From contig NC_065577.1 in NCBI RefSeq assembly GCF_937616625.2, positions 38,283,001-38,347,000 of the forward strand: DNA of 64,000 nucleotides, given 5' to 3'. The notes under the pieces are model-generated. The model was given only the letters and a program-made list of their open reading frames with translations, had not been told where the DNA came from and searched no databases. This DNA comes from Mercurialis annua (lineage: Eukaryota > Streptophyta > Magnoliopsida > Malpighiales > Euphorbiaceae). The position numbers and the translations under genes were made by a program. Below, one piece after another: positions 1 to 11,143 of this stretch. Positions within the stretch are counted from its first letter, which is position 1. Each line of letters opens with the position of its first letter.

Positions 1-2
1 CA

Positions 3-449
3 GAGGATTTTTGTGATGATTACCACTCAATCGAAAGATATTTAAAAACTTATAATGGTTCATTACATCCCATGCCTGAAATGGATATGACCACGGATGA
101 TACATTTTTACATTTACTGCCCCCGCCTCTTAAGAGATTACCTGGAAGACCAAGAAAAAATAGACGTAGGGAAGCCGGAGAACCTGCTCCTTCTACAGCA
201 TCTAAGAGAGTTAATACAGTTCGATGCACAACATGCGGTCAATTAGGCCACAACAAAAGAGGCTGTCAGCGAACAACCAATGACCAACGAGTAAGTTTAG
301 TTATTTTTTCATAATCAACTATTTATCTGTTTTCATTCCATACAAATAACATCGATTCTTATTGTCAATTACAGGCACCAAGGCAGACTAAGAGGACTGA
401 AAAAGCAAGAAACGTCACTGAAGGTGCAACACAAGAAAGCCATGCATAG
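3..449 (+). CDS. MuDR-type Mutator transposase, C-terminal end (partial)
   Basis: Partial at the left window edge; the reading frame is open from base 3. Exon 3-290 and exon 375-449 are joined by an intron with GTAAGT donor and ACAG acceptor; the second exon ends in TAG at 447-449. The protein shows the tail typical of MuDR transposases after the SWIM finger: a short Tyr-rich stretch, a Pro/Arg-rich GRPRKNRRRE segment and a zinc knuckle of form CX2CX4HX4C (CTTCGQLGHNKRGC). The catalytic domain lies outside the window, so intactness cannot be judged. It could also be a domesticated MUSTANG-like gene, but the repeat-rich flank ending at 1116 favours a mobile element. Confidence 0.82.
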
Positions 450-1116
450 ACTGCTTCGAGCAAAAGATCAAGAACGTCAAACTGGATAGCGCATATATTT
501 TCGTGTGCATAATGCTGAATTTTTGGAACATTATGGTTTTATAGTCTTTTGATAGTTTGTAATTTTGTGGTAGCATACATTATGGCTAATTTTTGGTAGC
601 ATACAATATTGCTAGTTTTTGGAGCATGCAGTATTGCTATTGTTTGGTAGCGTGTATGCAAATTGTTAATGCAACTAACAGTGAATCAAAAATCTGATAT
701 TTACATGCTTTGTGTTTGAGCATTGTTGATTTAAACTGTGAATGTGTTTATTTATAGTTCTTAATTATAGGTCACTTTATAAGTAATTATGCAGGGGTAT
801 ATAGTTCAGTAGAGCCAAAAAGCAGGGGGGATATAATGCAATAGAGCCAAAAAGCAGGGGGGACATAATTTTATAAACATAAAAAGCAGGGGGGTATAAT
901 ATTTCAACAAGGGAGGGTATTTTTGGGTTTTAAAAATATTTTGTTTACTTTGACCAACAGATGGGGCGAAACTAACGTACATTTGACGGAATGAGAGACG
1001 GAGGGGGTTTGTCATGAATTTAATGAATACTCAGGGGGGAACTAATTCACTTTTTAAAATTAAGTGATGAAGTAATAATTATGACCTAAATTCAGGGGGG
1101 TAATAGTATTTAACCC
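450..1116. mobile_element. 3' non-coding end of the Mutator-like element
   Basis: Between the transposase stop and the MKP1 promoter no gene is visible. From about 814 the sequence has three spaced copies of a motif AAAAAGCAGGGGGG followed by an ATAAT-like stretch, then two more G6 runs near 1034 and 1095. The last stretch, GGGGGGTAATAGTATTTAACCC ending about 1116, resembles plant MULE/MITE termini. The matching left end is outside the window, so the TSD (expected as AAATTAAAA) cannot be tested. Confidence 0.5.
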
Positions 1117-1259
1117 AAATTAAAACTCACAACTGAAAAAGACTTGTACTGCCCCTTCCCTTTTCCCTCTCTTCATCTCTTCCGATAGCTAATTATATTA
1201 AAACCCATCTAAATCTACCCTTCTCTTTCTTGGATTCACCTTCTTAATCTTTAGTAACT
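1117..1259 (+). promoter_or_regulatory. Proximal promoter and first 5'UTR exon of the MKP1-like gene
   Basis: A TATA-like ATTATATTAAAA sits at about 1190-1201, preceded by a pyrimidine-rich stretch (1150-1180) and followed by a pyrimidine-rich leader. A good splice donor (ACT|GTAAGT) occurs at 1260. The core promoter therefore lies within about 100 bases of the end of the Mutator-like element. Transcription start is inferred, not seen. Confidence 0.45.
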
Positions 1260-1885
1260 GTAAGTTCCCAATCTTTATTTTCATGTTCTGTTTTTTTATT
1301 CAAGAAAAAAGAAAGAAAGGAAAAACCCTAAAAAATGTGATTTTTATAGTGTTTTTAGAAATTTAGTTGAAAATATGAACTGGGGTTTGTTCATTTTCCT
1401 TTTGAAGTTGTGGGTTTCTAATTAATTGTCGATTTGTAGTGTTAATTTGAACTGGGTGCTATTTATCACATGAGAAAAAGAATGGAAAAACCCTAAAATA
1501 AATGTGATTTTTATAGTGCTTCTAGAAATTTAGTTGAAAATATGAACTGGGGTTTGTTCATTTTCATATTGAAGTTGTGGGTTTCTAATGAATTGTTGCT
1601 TTGCAGTGTTAATTTGAACTGGCTGTTGTTTTATCACATGAGAAAAAGGATGGAACAACCCTAAAATAAATGTGATTTTTGTAGTGATTTTAGAAATTTA
1701 GTTGAAATTGTGAACTGGGTTTTGTTCATTTTCATTTTGAAGTTGTGGGTTTCTAATGAATTGTTGCTTTGTAGTTTGTAGTGTTAATTTGAACTGGGTG
1801 TTATTTAGTTTTGTAGTCTAGAATTGATTTTCTTTTCAAGGGCTTGATTGGCTGATGAAATTATGCTTGTATTGGTGTTTTGTAG
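1260..1885 (+). other. Putative 5'UTR intron of the MKP1-like gene
   Basis: Donor GTAAGT at 1260 and acceptor TTTTGTAG ending at 1885 bracket a T-rich intron-like segment containing three tandem repeats. Removing it leaves a leader of about 170 bases before the ATG at 2055. An alternative acceptor exists near 1820. Leader introns are common in plant regulatory genes; here it is an inference from splice signals only. Confidence 0.45.
1319..1808 (+). repeat. Tandem repeat, about 166-bp unit, 2.9 copies, inside the leader intron
   Basis: Units begin at about 1319, 1484 and 1651, each with GGAAAAACCCTAAAA-like starts, then AAATTTAGTTGAAAATATGA, a GTTGTGGGTTTCTAAT block and a TGTTAATTTGAACTGG block. 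The third copy is truncated near 1808. Copies differ by scattered substitutions and small indels, so the amplification is not brand new. Confidence 0.85.
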
Positions 1886-1949
1886 GGTTGTGGAACATCT
1901 TTGTTAATTTCTAGTTAGCTTTGTGGACGTGTACTCTTTAAATCCAACG

Positions 1950-1976
1950 ATGAAGTTTTGGTTTAGAAAGCTATGA
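1950..1976 (+). other. Upstream ORF (8 codons) in the MKP1-like leader
   Basis: In the leader exon after 1886 an ATG at 1950 opens MKFWFRKL and stops at 1974-1976. A second ATG at 1973 overlaps it and encodes only three residues (MTF, stop ending 1984). Both lie before the main ATG at 2055. Short uORFs can lower translation of the main ORF; whether these do is unknown. Confidence 0.5.
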
Positions 1977-2054
1977 CGTTTTAAAGATCAGATTTTGGTG
2001 TATATCTTGAGTTTTACTCTTTTTTGAGAGGGAGTTCTGAATCTTGGAGTTGGC

Positions 2055-5000
2055 ATGGTCGGTAAAGAGGACGGGAATCCTCTGGCTCCCTGCCAGCTTC
2101 CATCTGCTGGCGGGTCGCGTAAAGTGTTCTGGCGTTCTGCATCTTGGTCTTCTTCGAGGAATGCTGTTCAAAATCCTGAAACTCAAGAGAAAGATTACGT
2201 GTTAGATCCAAATGGGAGTGGTTTTGATAATGGTGATAATGGGGGCAGTAATGGTCAAAACCATCGGTACCCTGTTCCATTAACTCCACGGTCCCAACAT
2301 AACTTTAAGGCGCGGTCCTGCTTGCCGCCTTTGCAGCCATTGGCGATTGCTCGTAGGAGCTTAGATGAGTGGCCGAAAGCGGGTTCTGATGATATAGGTG
2401 AGTGGCCTCAGCAGGCAACTACTCCAAGTGGGAACAAAAATGGTGAGAGATTAAAACTCGATTTATCTTCTATCCAGAAAAATCCAGATAAGAATGCAGG
2501 ATTAGTGAAGAGAGATAGGATTGCTTTCTTTGATAAAGAGTGCTCGAAAGTAGCAGAGCATGTGTATCTTGGTGGGGATGCGGTTGCTAAGGATAGAGAT
2601 ATTTTGAAGCTAAATGGGATTACTCATGTGCTAAATTGTGTTGGTTTTGCATGTCCAGAGTACTTTAAGGCTGACTTCATTTATAGGACATTGTGGTTGC
2701 AGGATAGTCCTTCAGAGGATATTACGAGTATCCTTTATGATGTTTTTGATTATTTTGAGGATGTTAGGGAGCAGTGTGGGAGGGTTTTTGTTCATTGTTG
2801 TCAAGGGGTTTCACGGTCTACTTCATTGGTGATTGCTTATCGTATATGGAGAGAGGGTCAGAGTTTTGATGATGCCTTCCAATACGTCAAGGCCGCGAGA
2901 GGAATTGCTGATCCAAATATGGGTTTTGCTTGCCAGCTATTACAATGCCAGAAGAGAGTTCATGCTTTCCCTCTTAGTCCTAGTTCATTGTTGAGACTGT
3001 ATAGAGTTGCCCCACATTCACCATATGATCCCTTGCATCTTGTCCCAAGAATGTTGAATGATCCTACACCCTCTGCTTTGGATTCGAGAGGTGCCTTTAT
3101 TATTCATATACCTTCTGCAATATATATTTGGATAGGTAAACGCTGTGAGGTCATCATGGAAAGGGATGCAAGAGGAGCTGTATGTCAGATTGTCCGATAT
3201 GAGAGGGTTCAAGGCCCAGTAATAGTGATTAAAGAAGGAGAAGAACCGGGTTACTTTTGGGATGCATTTTCAAATTATCTACCTCTAATGGAGAAATCAG
3301 GTAATGGAGTGAAGGCTGGGGAATCAGCTGTTAAATTATTCCCTGGTGAGAGGAGAGTAGATGCTTACAACACTGATTTTGAAATATTCCAAAAGGCTAT
3401 CAAGGGAGGTTTTGTACCTCCATTTGCATCATCAGAGAATGAACATGAAACTCAACTTCCTGCTAGAGAAAATAGTTGGAGCGTCTTAAGACGGAAATTT
3501 GCACCGATTGACATGAAAGAGTTTGTTGCAGCGCCAAAGATATTTCTCTCTAGAGTCTATTCAGATTCAATGATGATTGTGCACTCCTCTTCACCATCAT
3601 CATCATCCTCTTCTTCTCCTCCTTATCTTTCCCCAGATTCAATCTCGTCTGATTCTAGTAGTAGCTCAAAGTACTTCTCAGAATCTTCTCTAGATTCTCC
3701 TTCTCCTTCTGCAGCTTCATCTTCTGTTCTCGTGTCTTCAACACTGTCTAACTTTCGTAGTTTGTCTCTTTTATCTTCCGAGTCTTCTTCTCAACCAATA
3801 TCCAACTCTCATGAATTTCGTGGCGTGAATAGCACAGCCAATCAACCTTCTCAAGTAACTTTCTTAACGTCTAAAAGATCTCCGCATTCGCTCGCAGAAC
3901 GTAGAGGTAGCTTATCAAAAACTTTAAGGCTGCCAGTGATGACTGATAGTATGAGGGGGACTAAGTTACCTACAAGTTCTTGTGAGGAAGATGGTGTCAG
4001 AATAAACAATAATAGTTTTTCTTGGTGTAATTCAGATACTAGAGAAATAGTTTTAGAGTCCAAGAGTGATATTAAAGAAGGAATTAAAGAACCAGTGCAA
4101 CAATGCAACTCGAGTATGTGTTCAGATAGAGTAGCTGTTGATGATTCACATCACAAGGAAGACAACTTGTCAAAAATTTGCGAAGGGTTTGATAAAGATT
4201 GTATCTCAGGAGAAGATTTGGGGTGTTCTAATTCGGACAGGTTGCAACCGGTTTTTTCTTTTCACAACTTAAAGCAACCATTGGTTTGTCAGTGGCCCAG
4301 TTTGGAAAAATTTCCAACTTTCAGCATCAGTGACTTGGATTCTAAAGCTGCTTTTGCAATTCTAGCACCGACTACAAGTTTAGACAAAGATGAGAACAGG
4401 GTTCTATATGTTTGGGCAGGGAGGTCATATCCTTTTGATGAGAGCCTGAATCAGTTAGATTGCAGCCAAGGATTAATAGATGGGAAACTTATTGATACGA
4501 TTCTTACTCACATGGGTCTTCCAAAGGATATTCTCATTAAGGTATGTGCTTGCTTTGGAAGTTAGAACATTTATGCATTGTTCCTTTTGCCTATGACTCA
4601 TATACATTTCTTTAATATGTAAGCCCTCCCAATTATCTGTAGATATATTTCTTTCTAAAACGGAAACGGAAACGGCGAAATGGATTTTTTCAAAATATAG
4701 GAAACGGATACGTGGGGGAAACGTGTAAATAGTAAAAATATAGGGATATATTTATAAGTATTAGAAATTATCAAATTATGTAATATATATATAATTTTAT
4801 AACTTTTAATATTTTTACTATTTAATATAAACTCACCCTACGTAAGGTTTCCGTGCATCCTAGATTTCTTTTATTGTGTTTCTTTATTTTTATGATTTTT
4901 TATAATATATTTAAGCTCTGTTTGCTGTGTCCATCCTTGTGATTTCATTTTTTTTGTTAGTACACATACAAATTTCATTTATCTAAATGTGAAAAGTGTT

Positions 5001-6365
5001 GATTAGAAAAGTTTTATAGGGTTGTAAATTGTAATAGAGGAAGTTGTATTACTTGCTTAATCTTTTATATAGGGAAAATAAATAACACCTTTATTCTTGT
5101 TCTTGCTGCAAATTTTGTATATGTTTTTTAATGAATTAACTCAATTTACAATTATTTTAACAAATTGAAGATGAACTAATAGTGTGTGGTCACTGATTGG
5201 CATCAATAAATTGATTAGATGGTATTTTTGAAGTTTATAGGATTATATCCATGGAATTTAGAATTTGCAATGAAATCTTGGGGTTTTCAGCGACCAAATT
5301 AGTTATTCTTCTGTTTACCTTATTGTTAATTTGCACTGCGCTGATGTGTTAGGAAAGGTTGGATCAGCTTAGACTAAGGTTTTAGAGAATTTCTCTAATC
5401 AAAGCTCACATAATTGTACCAATAAGCAAGTCAGCATTAACTTGACACTTCTTATTTATGTCAATATAGGGGCTGAATGTTTTAGATACAAATTATAATA
5501 GGTGCATTATTTCTCTCGCATGCGTAGTGGCCCACAGCCAGAACCTTCAAGCTGTATGAGTGACTCAATGCAGGAGCATATATATACCTATGCTCTGCAA
5601 AAACATTTAGTCTCTGTATCGAGTTTGTTGTCAAAGAGGTGTAAGATTCATAAGGGATCACACAAGAGTGGGTTGAGTAGTGCTTGGGTGAATAATTTTT
5701 TAAAGGTGAAACGTGTTTATGGTTTTTATTGATTTCTCTTCATTCAAAGAACTCATCATGGCTGCCTCGGTAGAAGATGTAGAAATAGTTGATTGAGATT
5801 AGAAGGGATACAAACGAGTAAGTATAGTTTACAAGGGAAACCATAATGGTCCCCCTGATTGTGAATTCTGCTACGCTGATGGTATTTTCATGACATGAGA
5901 ATATAAAAGACTATTTGTGGTAGATTGGAGATTAAGGTTAACTGATCTTTTGATCTAGATTGAATATAATATACCCCCAAGGACACAGAAAATGTGCATA
6001 AATGACACATGCAAAGTACTCTGGAAAGTTTTCGTAGAGCTGATAAGGAGTTTGTTGCATTCATGCAAAAGTTTGTTTCTGTTGCTGCTATCTCCTCATC
6101 TATTCTTTGCCTTCTTTCCCCTTCACCTATATTCTATTGTTCCATTACAAGTAACAGCCTTATTTAAGGAAAATGTGGAGTGAAAATTGCTTATGCAATG
6201 TATGCATGTAATAAACTATGCTTCGTGAACTTATGTCATAGTTACATGTACCCGAAACCATTGGTTTTTGCTAATTAAGTGTGTATCTTGAATCCTAATT
6301 GTGAACAGATTGTGAAAGAGGATGAAGAACCAGAAGAATTTCTTGCATTGTTGGGTGCATTATAG
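2055..6365 (+). CDS. MKP1: Dual-specificity MAP kinase phosphatase with gelsolin-like region (MKP1-type)
   Basis: Exon 1 is 2055-4541 (829 codons) and exon 2 is 6309-6365, joined by a 1,767-bp intron (AAG|GTATGT ... GAACAG), giving 847 residues; Arabidopsis MKP1 is about 784. The N-terminus has the family segment KVFWRSASWSSSR. The dual-specificity phosphatase domain spans about residues 160-305, with signature HCCQGVSRS at 247-255 (catalytic Cys248, Arg254) and likely general acid Asp217. A gelsolin-like segment follows (about 345-415), then a Ser-rich linker (about 510-560), and a second gelsolin-like region near the C-terminus that exon 2 completes (EPEEFLALLG). MKP1 enzymes dephosphorylate MAP kinases in stress and immune signalling. 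Without splicing the frame would end seven codons into the intron at 4565; exon 2 restores a family-like end. The gene looks intact. Confidence 0.93.
4661..4856. mobile_element. Possible small element in the MKP1 intron
   Basis: The segment starts with repeated CGGAAACGGAAACGG and ends with GGTTTCCGTG, a weak inverted pair around AT-rich DNA. It looks like a short non-autonomous element or remnant within the large last intron. No clear TSD was found. The remainder of the intron (4857-6308) shows nothing recognisable. Confidence 0.3.
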
Positions 6366-8770
6366 CATCATTGAGATGAAGGAAGATTCTGCAGTGCAAT
6401 AGCTTATTTCTTTTCAGTTACTTCAGCTGTCAAATTTCTTACAAATTTTCAGGCATTTAAATGAACTTCTAGAGGAAAACCAGCGAGGTAATTCTTTTGC
6501 TGATTCTCTATGGAAGTTGATGTACCTATGAAATTTTATTGCACATTTATTCTCATTCTGTGGCTTATTTTGGTTCGCTATAACCTTCTGTCAAATGACT
6601 TCCTTCTCTTGTCCACGACCGTCCTCTAAAAAAAAGTTGTAACAAGAAATTTCCGTAACTTTAATTGGTAATACAAAGGTCCCCGCCATTAGTTTTCTTA
6701 TGCTGCTGTTAGCAAGAGCTGATGTAGTCTGAACATTATTACGTAGCTGTATTATTGTCACAACTTTTCATGAGCTAATCTTAGTTTTTATATGTGTATA
6801 TATATATATTGAATTTGGATGCAGAGTGTATTTTGGTCTAATCATAATCAGGAGGTGTTCTTATGAATATCTGCAGGTGGCTGCTGTGAAAGCTTTTGTG
6901 GGGCTGGCTATTAATCTGGGTTGTACAGTGCTGTTACACCTTGGTAACTTGCATTATTTGGTCTCACAATTTCATATTCTTGTATATTCTCTCATTGTTT
7001 AGAAACAAATTCCTGAAGCCCTTTTCAGGGGAAAATAGATACATTGAAATTAAGCTTACTGCCGTTGATATTCCTTTGTTTCCTATCTGAAAATCTCAAT
7101 TGTTTAGTTACCAAGTGTTTGTTTGTTGTCTGTTTCCATGCTTGCTACAAGTAATTAAACATCATTCTACATTAACTAGTTAAATCCAAACCTTACAAGT
7201 TCTATAAAACACGATTATTAATCATGTCGTATTCAGATTTAGACTGGTCATATTTCGTCTTTAGGCCGACACAAGCTAATTATATAGCCAACAATCTATT
7301 TATAAATTTGAGATGCTACTTATTTATGATCTGCAGATATCAATTGTCATATATTAGCATTCTGTCTCACATGTTCAGCTAGGGGTGAGCTCAATCTTAA
7401 AACGGTGTTCAATCAATGTCACTTCATCTTCTAGGTATGTAATTATTTGGAATAATTAGTAAAATGTTTTGAACTTGTATCATGATTAATAATTTATTAT
7501 TATTTTTTCTTAAAATTGAATTACTCCCTAGTAAAAAATAGATCTAATCACTAAATAATACTTGATATCTGTGAATTTTTTTTTATATAGCTCAACCTTG
7601 CAAAAATATTAATGTTGGCTTAATTTTGCCAAGTATATTTCAATTATAGTCAACTAAAAATGTTCATAAAATAATTTATTTATATTATTTTGTAAGACTA
7701 ATTTTAATATTTTTTTCAATTGAAAAGTACTTGATAAAATTAAAAGGTTTGGTTATAAATGAAAAAAATAACAAAGTTTGGTCTATTTTCAGAAAAGAAT
7801 TGAATAATTGGATAAAATCAAAATGCATTTATCCAAATTAAGTTAAAATTGATGTTTTTGGAAGATTGGACTATAAATAAATAAAAAAACTAAAAAGGTA
7901 TTTAATCCAAAGAATTTAATTAATTTTTTCATTTGTGGGTATGAGAGTGTACCTAAGAATCTCTCCTATGTCTACAAATTATCACTAAATTATATGGTGT
8001 TCTTTCAAATTATTATTATTGTTATTGGGGTCTAAAGAGTCGAGCCGAACACAAATTATGTCAAGTTTTTTGAGCTTAAATATGTTATACTCGAGCTTGA
8101 ATAAGTTTAAATTCTCAAATTTGAACTCGACTTCAAATGACATTTGAGCTACTCGAGTTTGACTCGATTCGAGTTGAATTAAGGATTAAAAATTATTGAA
8201 AAAATATCATATTTGATGCAATTAAATTTTTGATTCGCAATAAATTATAAACTTCAACTCATTAATTAATATAGTTAAATTTAGAGGTATAAAAAATCAA
8301 TATAATTAAAATAAATTATTATTGTATGTATAAGTGATTTATTTAGACTCACGAATCTCACGAGCCTCTTTAACTAATATTCAAGCTCAGCTTGAGATGA
8401 AATTCAAATAGTTTAAATTCAAATCCGGCTCATATTTTTTTTGAGTCTATTTTGAATTTCTGTCCCGAGTAGCGTATATTACTAACTCAAGCTTATTGGT
8501 CAAATCAAAGATTAAATATACAATTTTTTTTGTTATGCAATTTTACGTAACTTGTAGTACTGGTGCTTAAAGAATTTCCAAACATGGCACATTAAACATA
8601 AAGAAAACTACATTACATTTATTATGAGTTAATTAAAGGATTACACTTCTTAGTCCATGCACAAAATAAAAACTCAACGCAACCACAAACTTTTATTCTC
8701 AAGCCACAGGTACTGGTTTTACTCAAAAGACACATACACAAACAAAAGAAAATAGGAATTACAACTCTTA
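6366..8770. other. 3'UTR and intergenic DNA without a recognised gene
   Basis: The first few hundred bases are probably the 3'UTR of the phosphatase gene. Short open frames here (for example 6896-7090) have no recognisable domain. From about 8040 to 8520 there are many dispersed GAGCTCGAG/ACTCGAGTT-like words, a pattern that recurs in the PR-10 intron (9180-9570) and near 52980-53060, suggesting decayed copies of one repeat family. Confidence 0.5.
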
Positions 8771-9787
8771 TCAAACATCAGGATTAGCCAAGACATAAGC
8801 TTCGATAGCCTTAAACATGTCGAAAGCCTTGTCTGCTCCGATCTTGATTCTTTCTTCATTGATCTCGCAACCTGGTTTCGGATAGTATTTGCTGGTGCTC
8901 TTAATAATAGATCCTCCGTCAGAAGAAGCCGATACCTTAACCTCAAAACTAGTCTTGTCTAGTCCCTCCTGCCATGGCTCACCTTCAAAAATTGTGTAGC
9001 AGTGTGTGAAATTGTCTTTGTCTGTTGCTTCAATTTCGCTCTTAATGTACTTCGCATCATTACCTGCATCGTATGCAAGAACACGTAAATTTATATGTCT
9101 AATTAGTCGCTTTCGTTTAATTAATTAGCTATTTGTTAACTCATACAATACATGCATTAGGCAATGCAATGAGTCTTGCTAAGTCATATAGACTTACTCG
9201 ATATTGATTCGAAAAATATTAAAAAATTGAATGCTTTTTGATCTAGTCGAGATCAAATTTGATATTGAGTTACTAGTGTGGAGTATTGAGCAGTTTTAGT
9301 AAACGCTAGTACTCGAGAGTTGAATCAATTTTATTTTTTTTAACCATTTTTCCTTTTTATATTTGATTTGTTTATTAACTAAGCTCAAAATGGACTTACA
9401 TTAGCCATTAGAGCACCTAAGCTTTTTTCATAGCTCAATTTTTTTATCTAAGTAATGAGTGAAATCAAGCCGAATACGAGTCTAAAATCCAAAATCGACA
9501 ACTTTCAAGATGAATTTTAAAATTTGAGTCAAACCCGAACTTGGTAGTATTCGATCTCACTAACCCGACTTACTTATACCATATTTAAAACATAGTAAAA
9601 CCTATTTACCTTGGCCAAAGGTCGTCTTCTTGATGCTTCCGGGACCTCCATTTCCTTCGACGAACTCAATCTTAACTTGAGGCATAATTTTGGGGATGAT
9701 GGAGTCAGATTGAAGAATAAAGACCTTAAACACTTTGTCTTGTGAGAGTGAAGTTGTTGTTTCTTTCTCAAATGTAACAACAGCCAT
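8771..9787 (-). CDS. PR-10 / Bet v 1-family protein
   Basis: On the minus strand exon 1 is 9787-9610 and exon 2 is 9063-8771, with donor GGTAAATAGG and acceptor GATGCAG. The split codon gives Gly, and the protein is 156 residues, the normal size of the family. The start MAVVTFEKETTTS, the glycine-rich loop EGNGGPGSIKK (about 45-55) and the C-terminal helix (AFDMFKAIEAYVLANPDV) are hallmarks of Bet v 1 folds. The intron sits at the conserved family position near residue 60. PR-10 proteins bind hydrophobic ligands in a large cavity and are often stress-induced; some act in specialised metabolism. The stretch YYPKPGCEINEERIKIG resembles Hyp-1 of Hypericum (from memory). Coding sequence intact, but the leader is interrupted by a mobile element ending 8 bases before the ATG. 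Confidence 0.92.
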
Positions 9788-9795
9788 TGTAGATA

Positions 9796-11032
9796 GGGTT
9801 TTTGACGAATTTGTGCCTTCAAAATTTAAAAAATTCCAATTTAATGCCTCTTTTTAAAATAATTCCGATTTAGTGTCTGTGTCCCACCAATCCGCGATTT
9901 TGAATCGCGGATTGCGTGGCAATCCGCGATTCAAAATCGCGGATTGCACTTAATTACTTCAAAGAGTAATTAAGATGCATTAATACACATTAAAGGCAAT
10001 TGCCTTTGACCTTTCCCACGCAAGGAATTATAATGGGGATTCTAATCATTACTCCAATGAATGGGATTCCCAATTATGGCCAAAATATATTATTAAGATT
10101 ATTACTCCCTCCGTCCCGTTTAAGAAGTCCCATATTCTATTTTGGGATGTCCCATTTAAAAAGTCTCATTACTATTTTTAGAATACTTTTCCATTGAATA
10201 CCCCATTTCACCCTTATTTTAGTTATCTTAAAAGAGTTCTATGGAAAATTCCACTATCATTAATAGGGGCAAAACATGAAAAAACATGAAAAGACAAGAA
10301 TAATTAATGTTTTCTTAATCTGTGTGTAAAGTCAAATGGGACTTCTAAAGTGGGACGGAGGGAGTATATTATATCTTAGTTATTAATTTGTAAATTTTAT
10401 TAATTTATACATTATGGATAATATTTTTTCTTTCTAAATATAATTTGTAACTTGTTTTTTTTTTTTGCCAAATAATATGTAACTTGTTAACATAGTGTTT
10501 ATGGTTTTTATTGTAAACATATTAATAGTTTATAGTATTTTATATATTAATAATAAAATGTATTTTATATATTTTAAACATGTAACTTGGAAATACAGTA
10601 ATATAGTATTTTATATATTAATAATAAAAAAAATAGACTAATAAATAAAATAATAACATAAAATTAATGATGCACGTATATAATAATTGCTACTAATGTT
10701 AATTTGGTATATACCCTAATTCATATGGTTTGATTAAGACTAATTTGGTATATAAAATAATTAATATATTTGCCATAATAGGGGATCCCATTCATTGGAG
10801 TAATGATTGGGATCCCCATAACATGCAGGAATGTCAAAATGCATCTTAATGCATCTTAATTACTCTCTGGAGTAATTAAGTGCAATCCGCGATCTTGAAT
10901 CGCGGATTGCCACGCAATCCGCGATTCAAGATCGCGGATTGGTGGGACACAGACACTAAACCGGAATTATTTTTAAAAGAGGCATTAAATTGAAATTTTT
11001 TAAGTTTATGAGGCACAAATCCGTCAAAAACC
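9796..11032. mobile_element. Foldback element with roughly 200-bp terminal inverted repeats in the PR-10 leader
   Basis: The left end GGGTTTTTGACGAATTTGTG and the right end (its inverse, ending ACGGATTTGTGCC inverted to CGTCAAAAACC) start long inverted repeats that continue through a hairpin block to about 10010 on the left and 10840 on the right. Flanks share AGATA (9791-9795 and 11033-11037), a possible 5-bp TSD; an 8- or 9-bp TSD was not found. Each arm holds four AATCCGCGAT units in alternating orientation. No coding sequence is seen. The centre contains a separate MITE and AT-rich DNA, plus an inner inverted pair around GGGATTCCCAATTATGG / its inverse near 10780. Superfamily uncertain. 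Confidence 0.8.
10105..10364. mobile_element. Stowaway-type MITE nested in the foldback element
   Basis: It begins CTCCCTCCGTCCCGTTTAAG and ends with the inverse (TGGGACGGAGGGAG), flanked by TA on both sides (10103-10104, 10365-10366). The CTCCCTCCGTCCC terminus with TA target site is typical of plant Tc1/mariner Stowaway MITEs. Length 260 bp, no ORF. Confidence 0.85.
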
Positions 11033-11135
11033 AGATAAAAGATATGGTGAAGGAGATTAACAAGAAAATATGATATATAATATTGTATAGATTGTAATAA
11101 AGTGAGGTGTGATTAAATGCAAGAGCATAAGGAGG

Positions 11136-11143
11136 TATTTATA
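11136..11143 (-). promoter_or_regulatory. TATA box of the PR-10 gene, displaced by an insertion
   Basis: The minus strand reads TATAAATA here, followed by a T/C-rich leader-like stretch down to 11033, where the foldback element begins. Removing the element would put the TATA box about 115 bases before the PR-10 start codon, a normal plant spacing; with the element it is about 1.35 kb away. Inference from position and motif. Confidence 0.6.

Noticed and set aside
814..1110. G-quadruplex cluster
   Set aside because: G6 runs are 25-60 bases apart, too far for a canonical intramolecular quadruplex.
5502..5732. Additional MKP1 exon in the last intron
   Set aside because: The frame has no family similarity and lacks matching splice sites; joining 4541 to 6309 gives a complete family-like C-terminus.
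8719..8946. Separate small gene on the minus strand
   Set aside because: It is an out-of-frame shadow of PR-10 exon 2, whose true frame gives a full Bet v 1 C-terminus.
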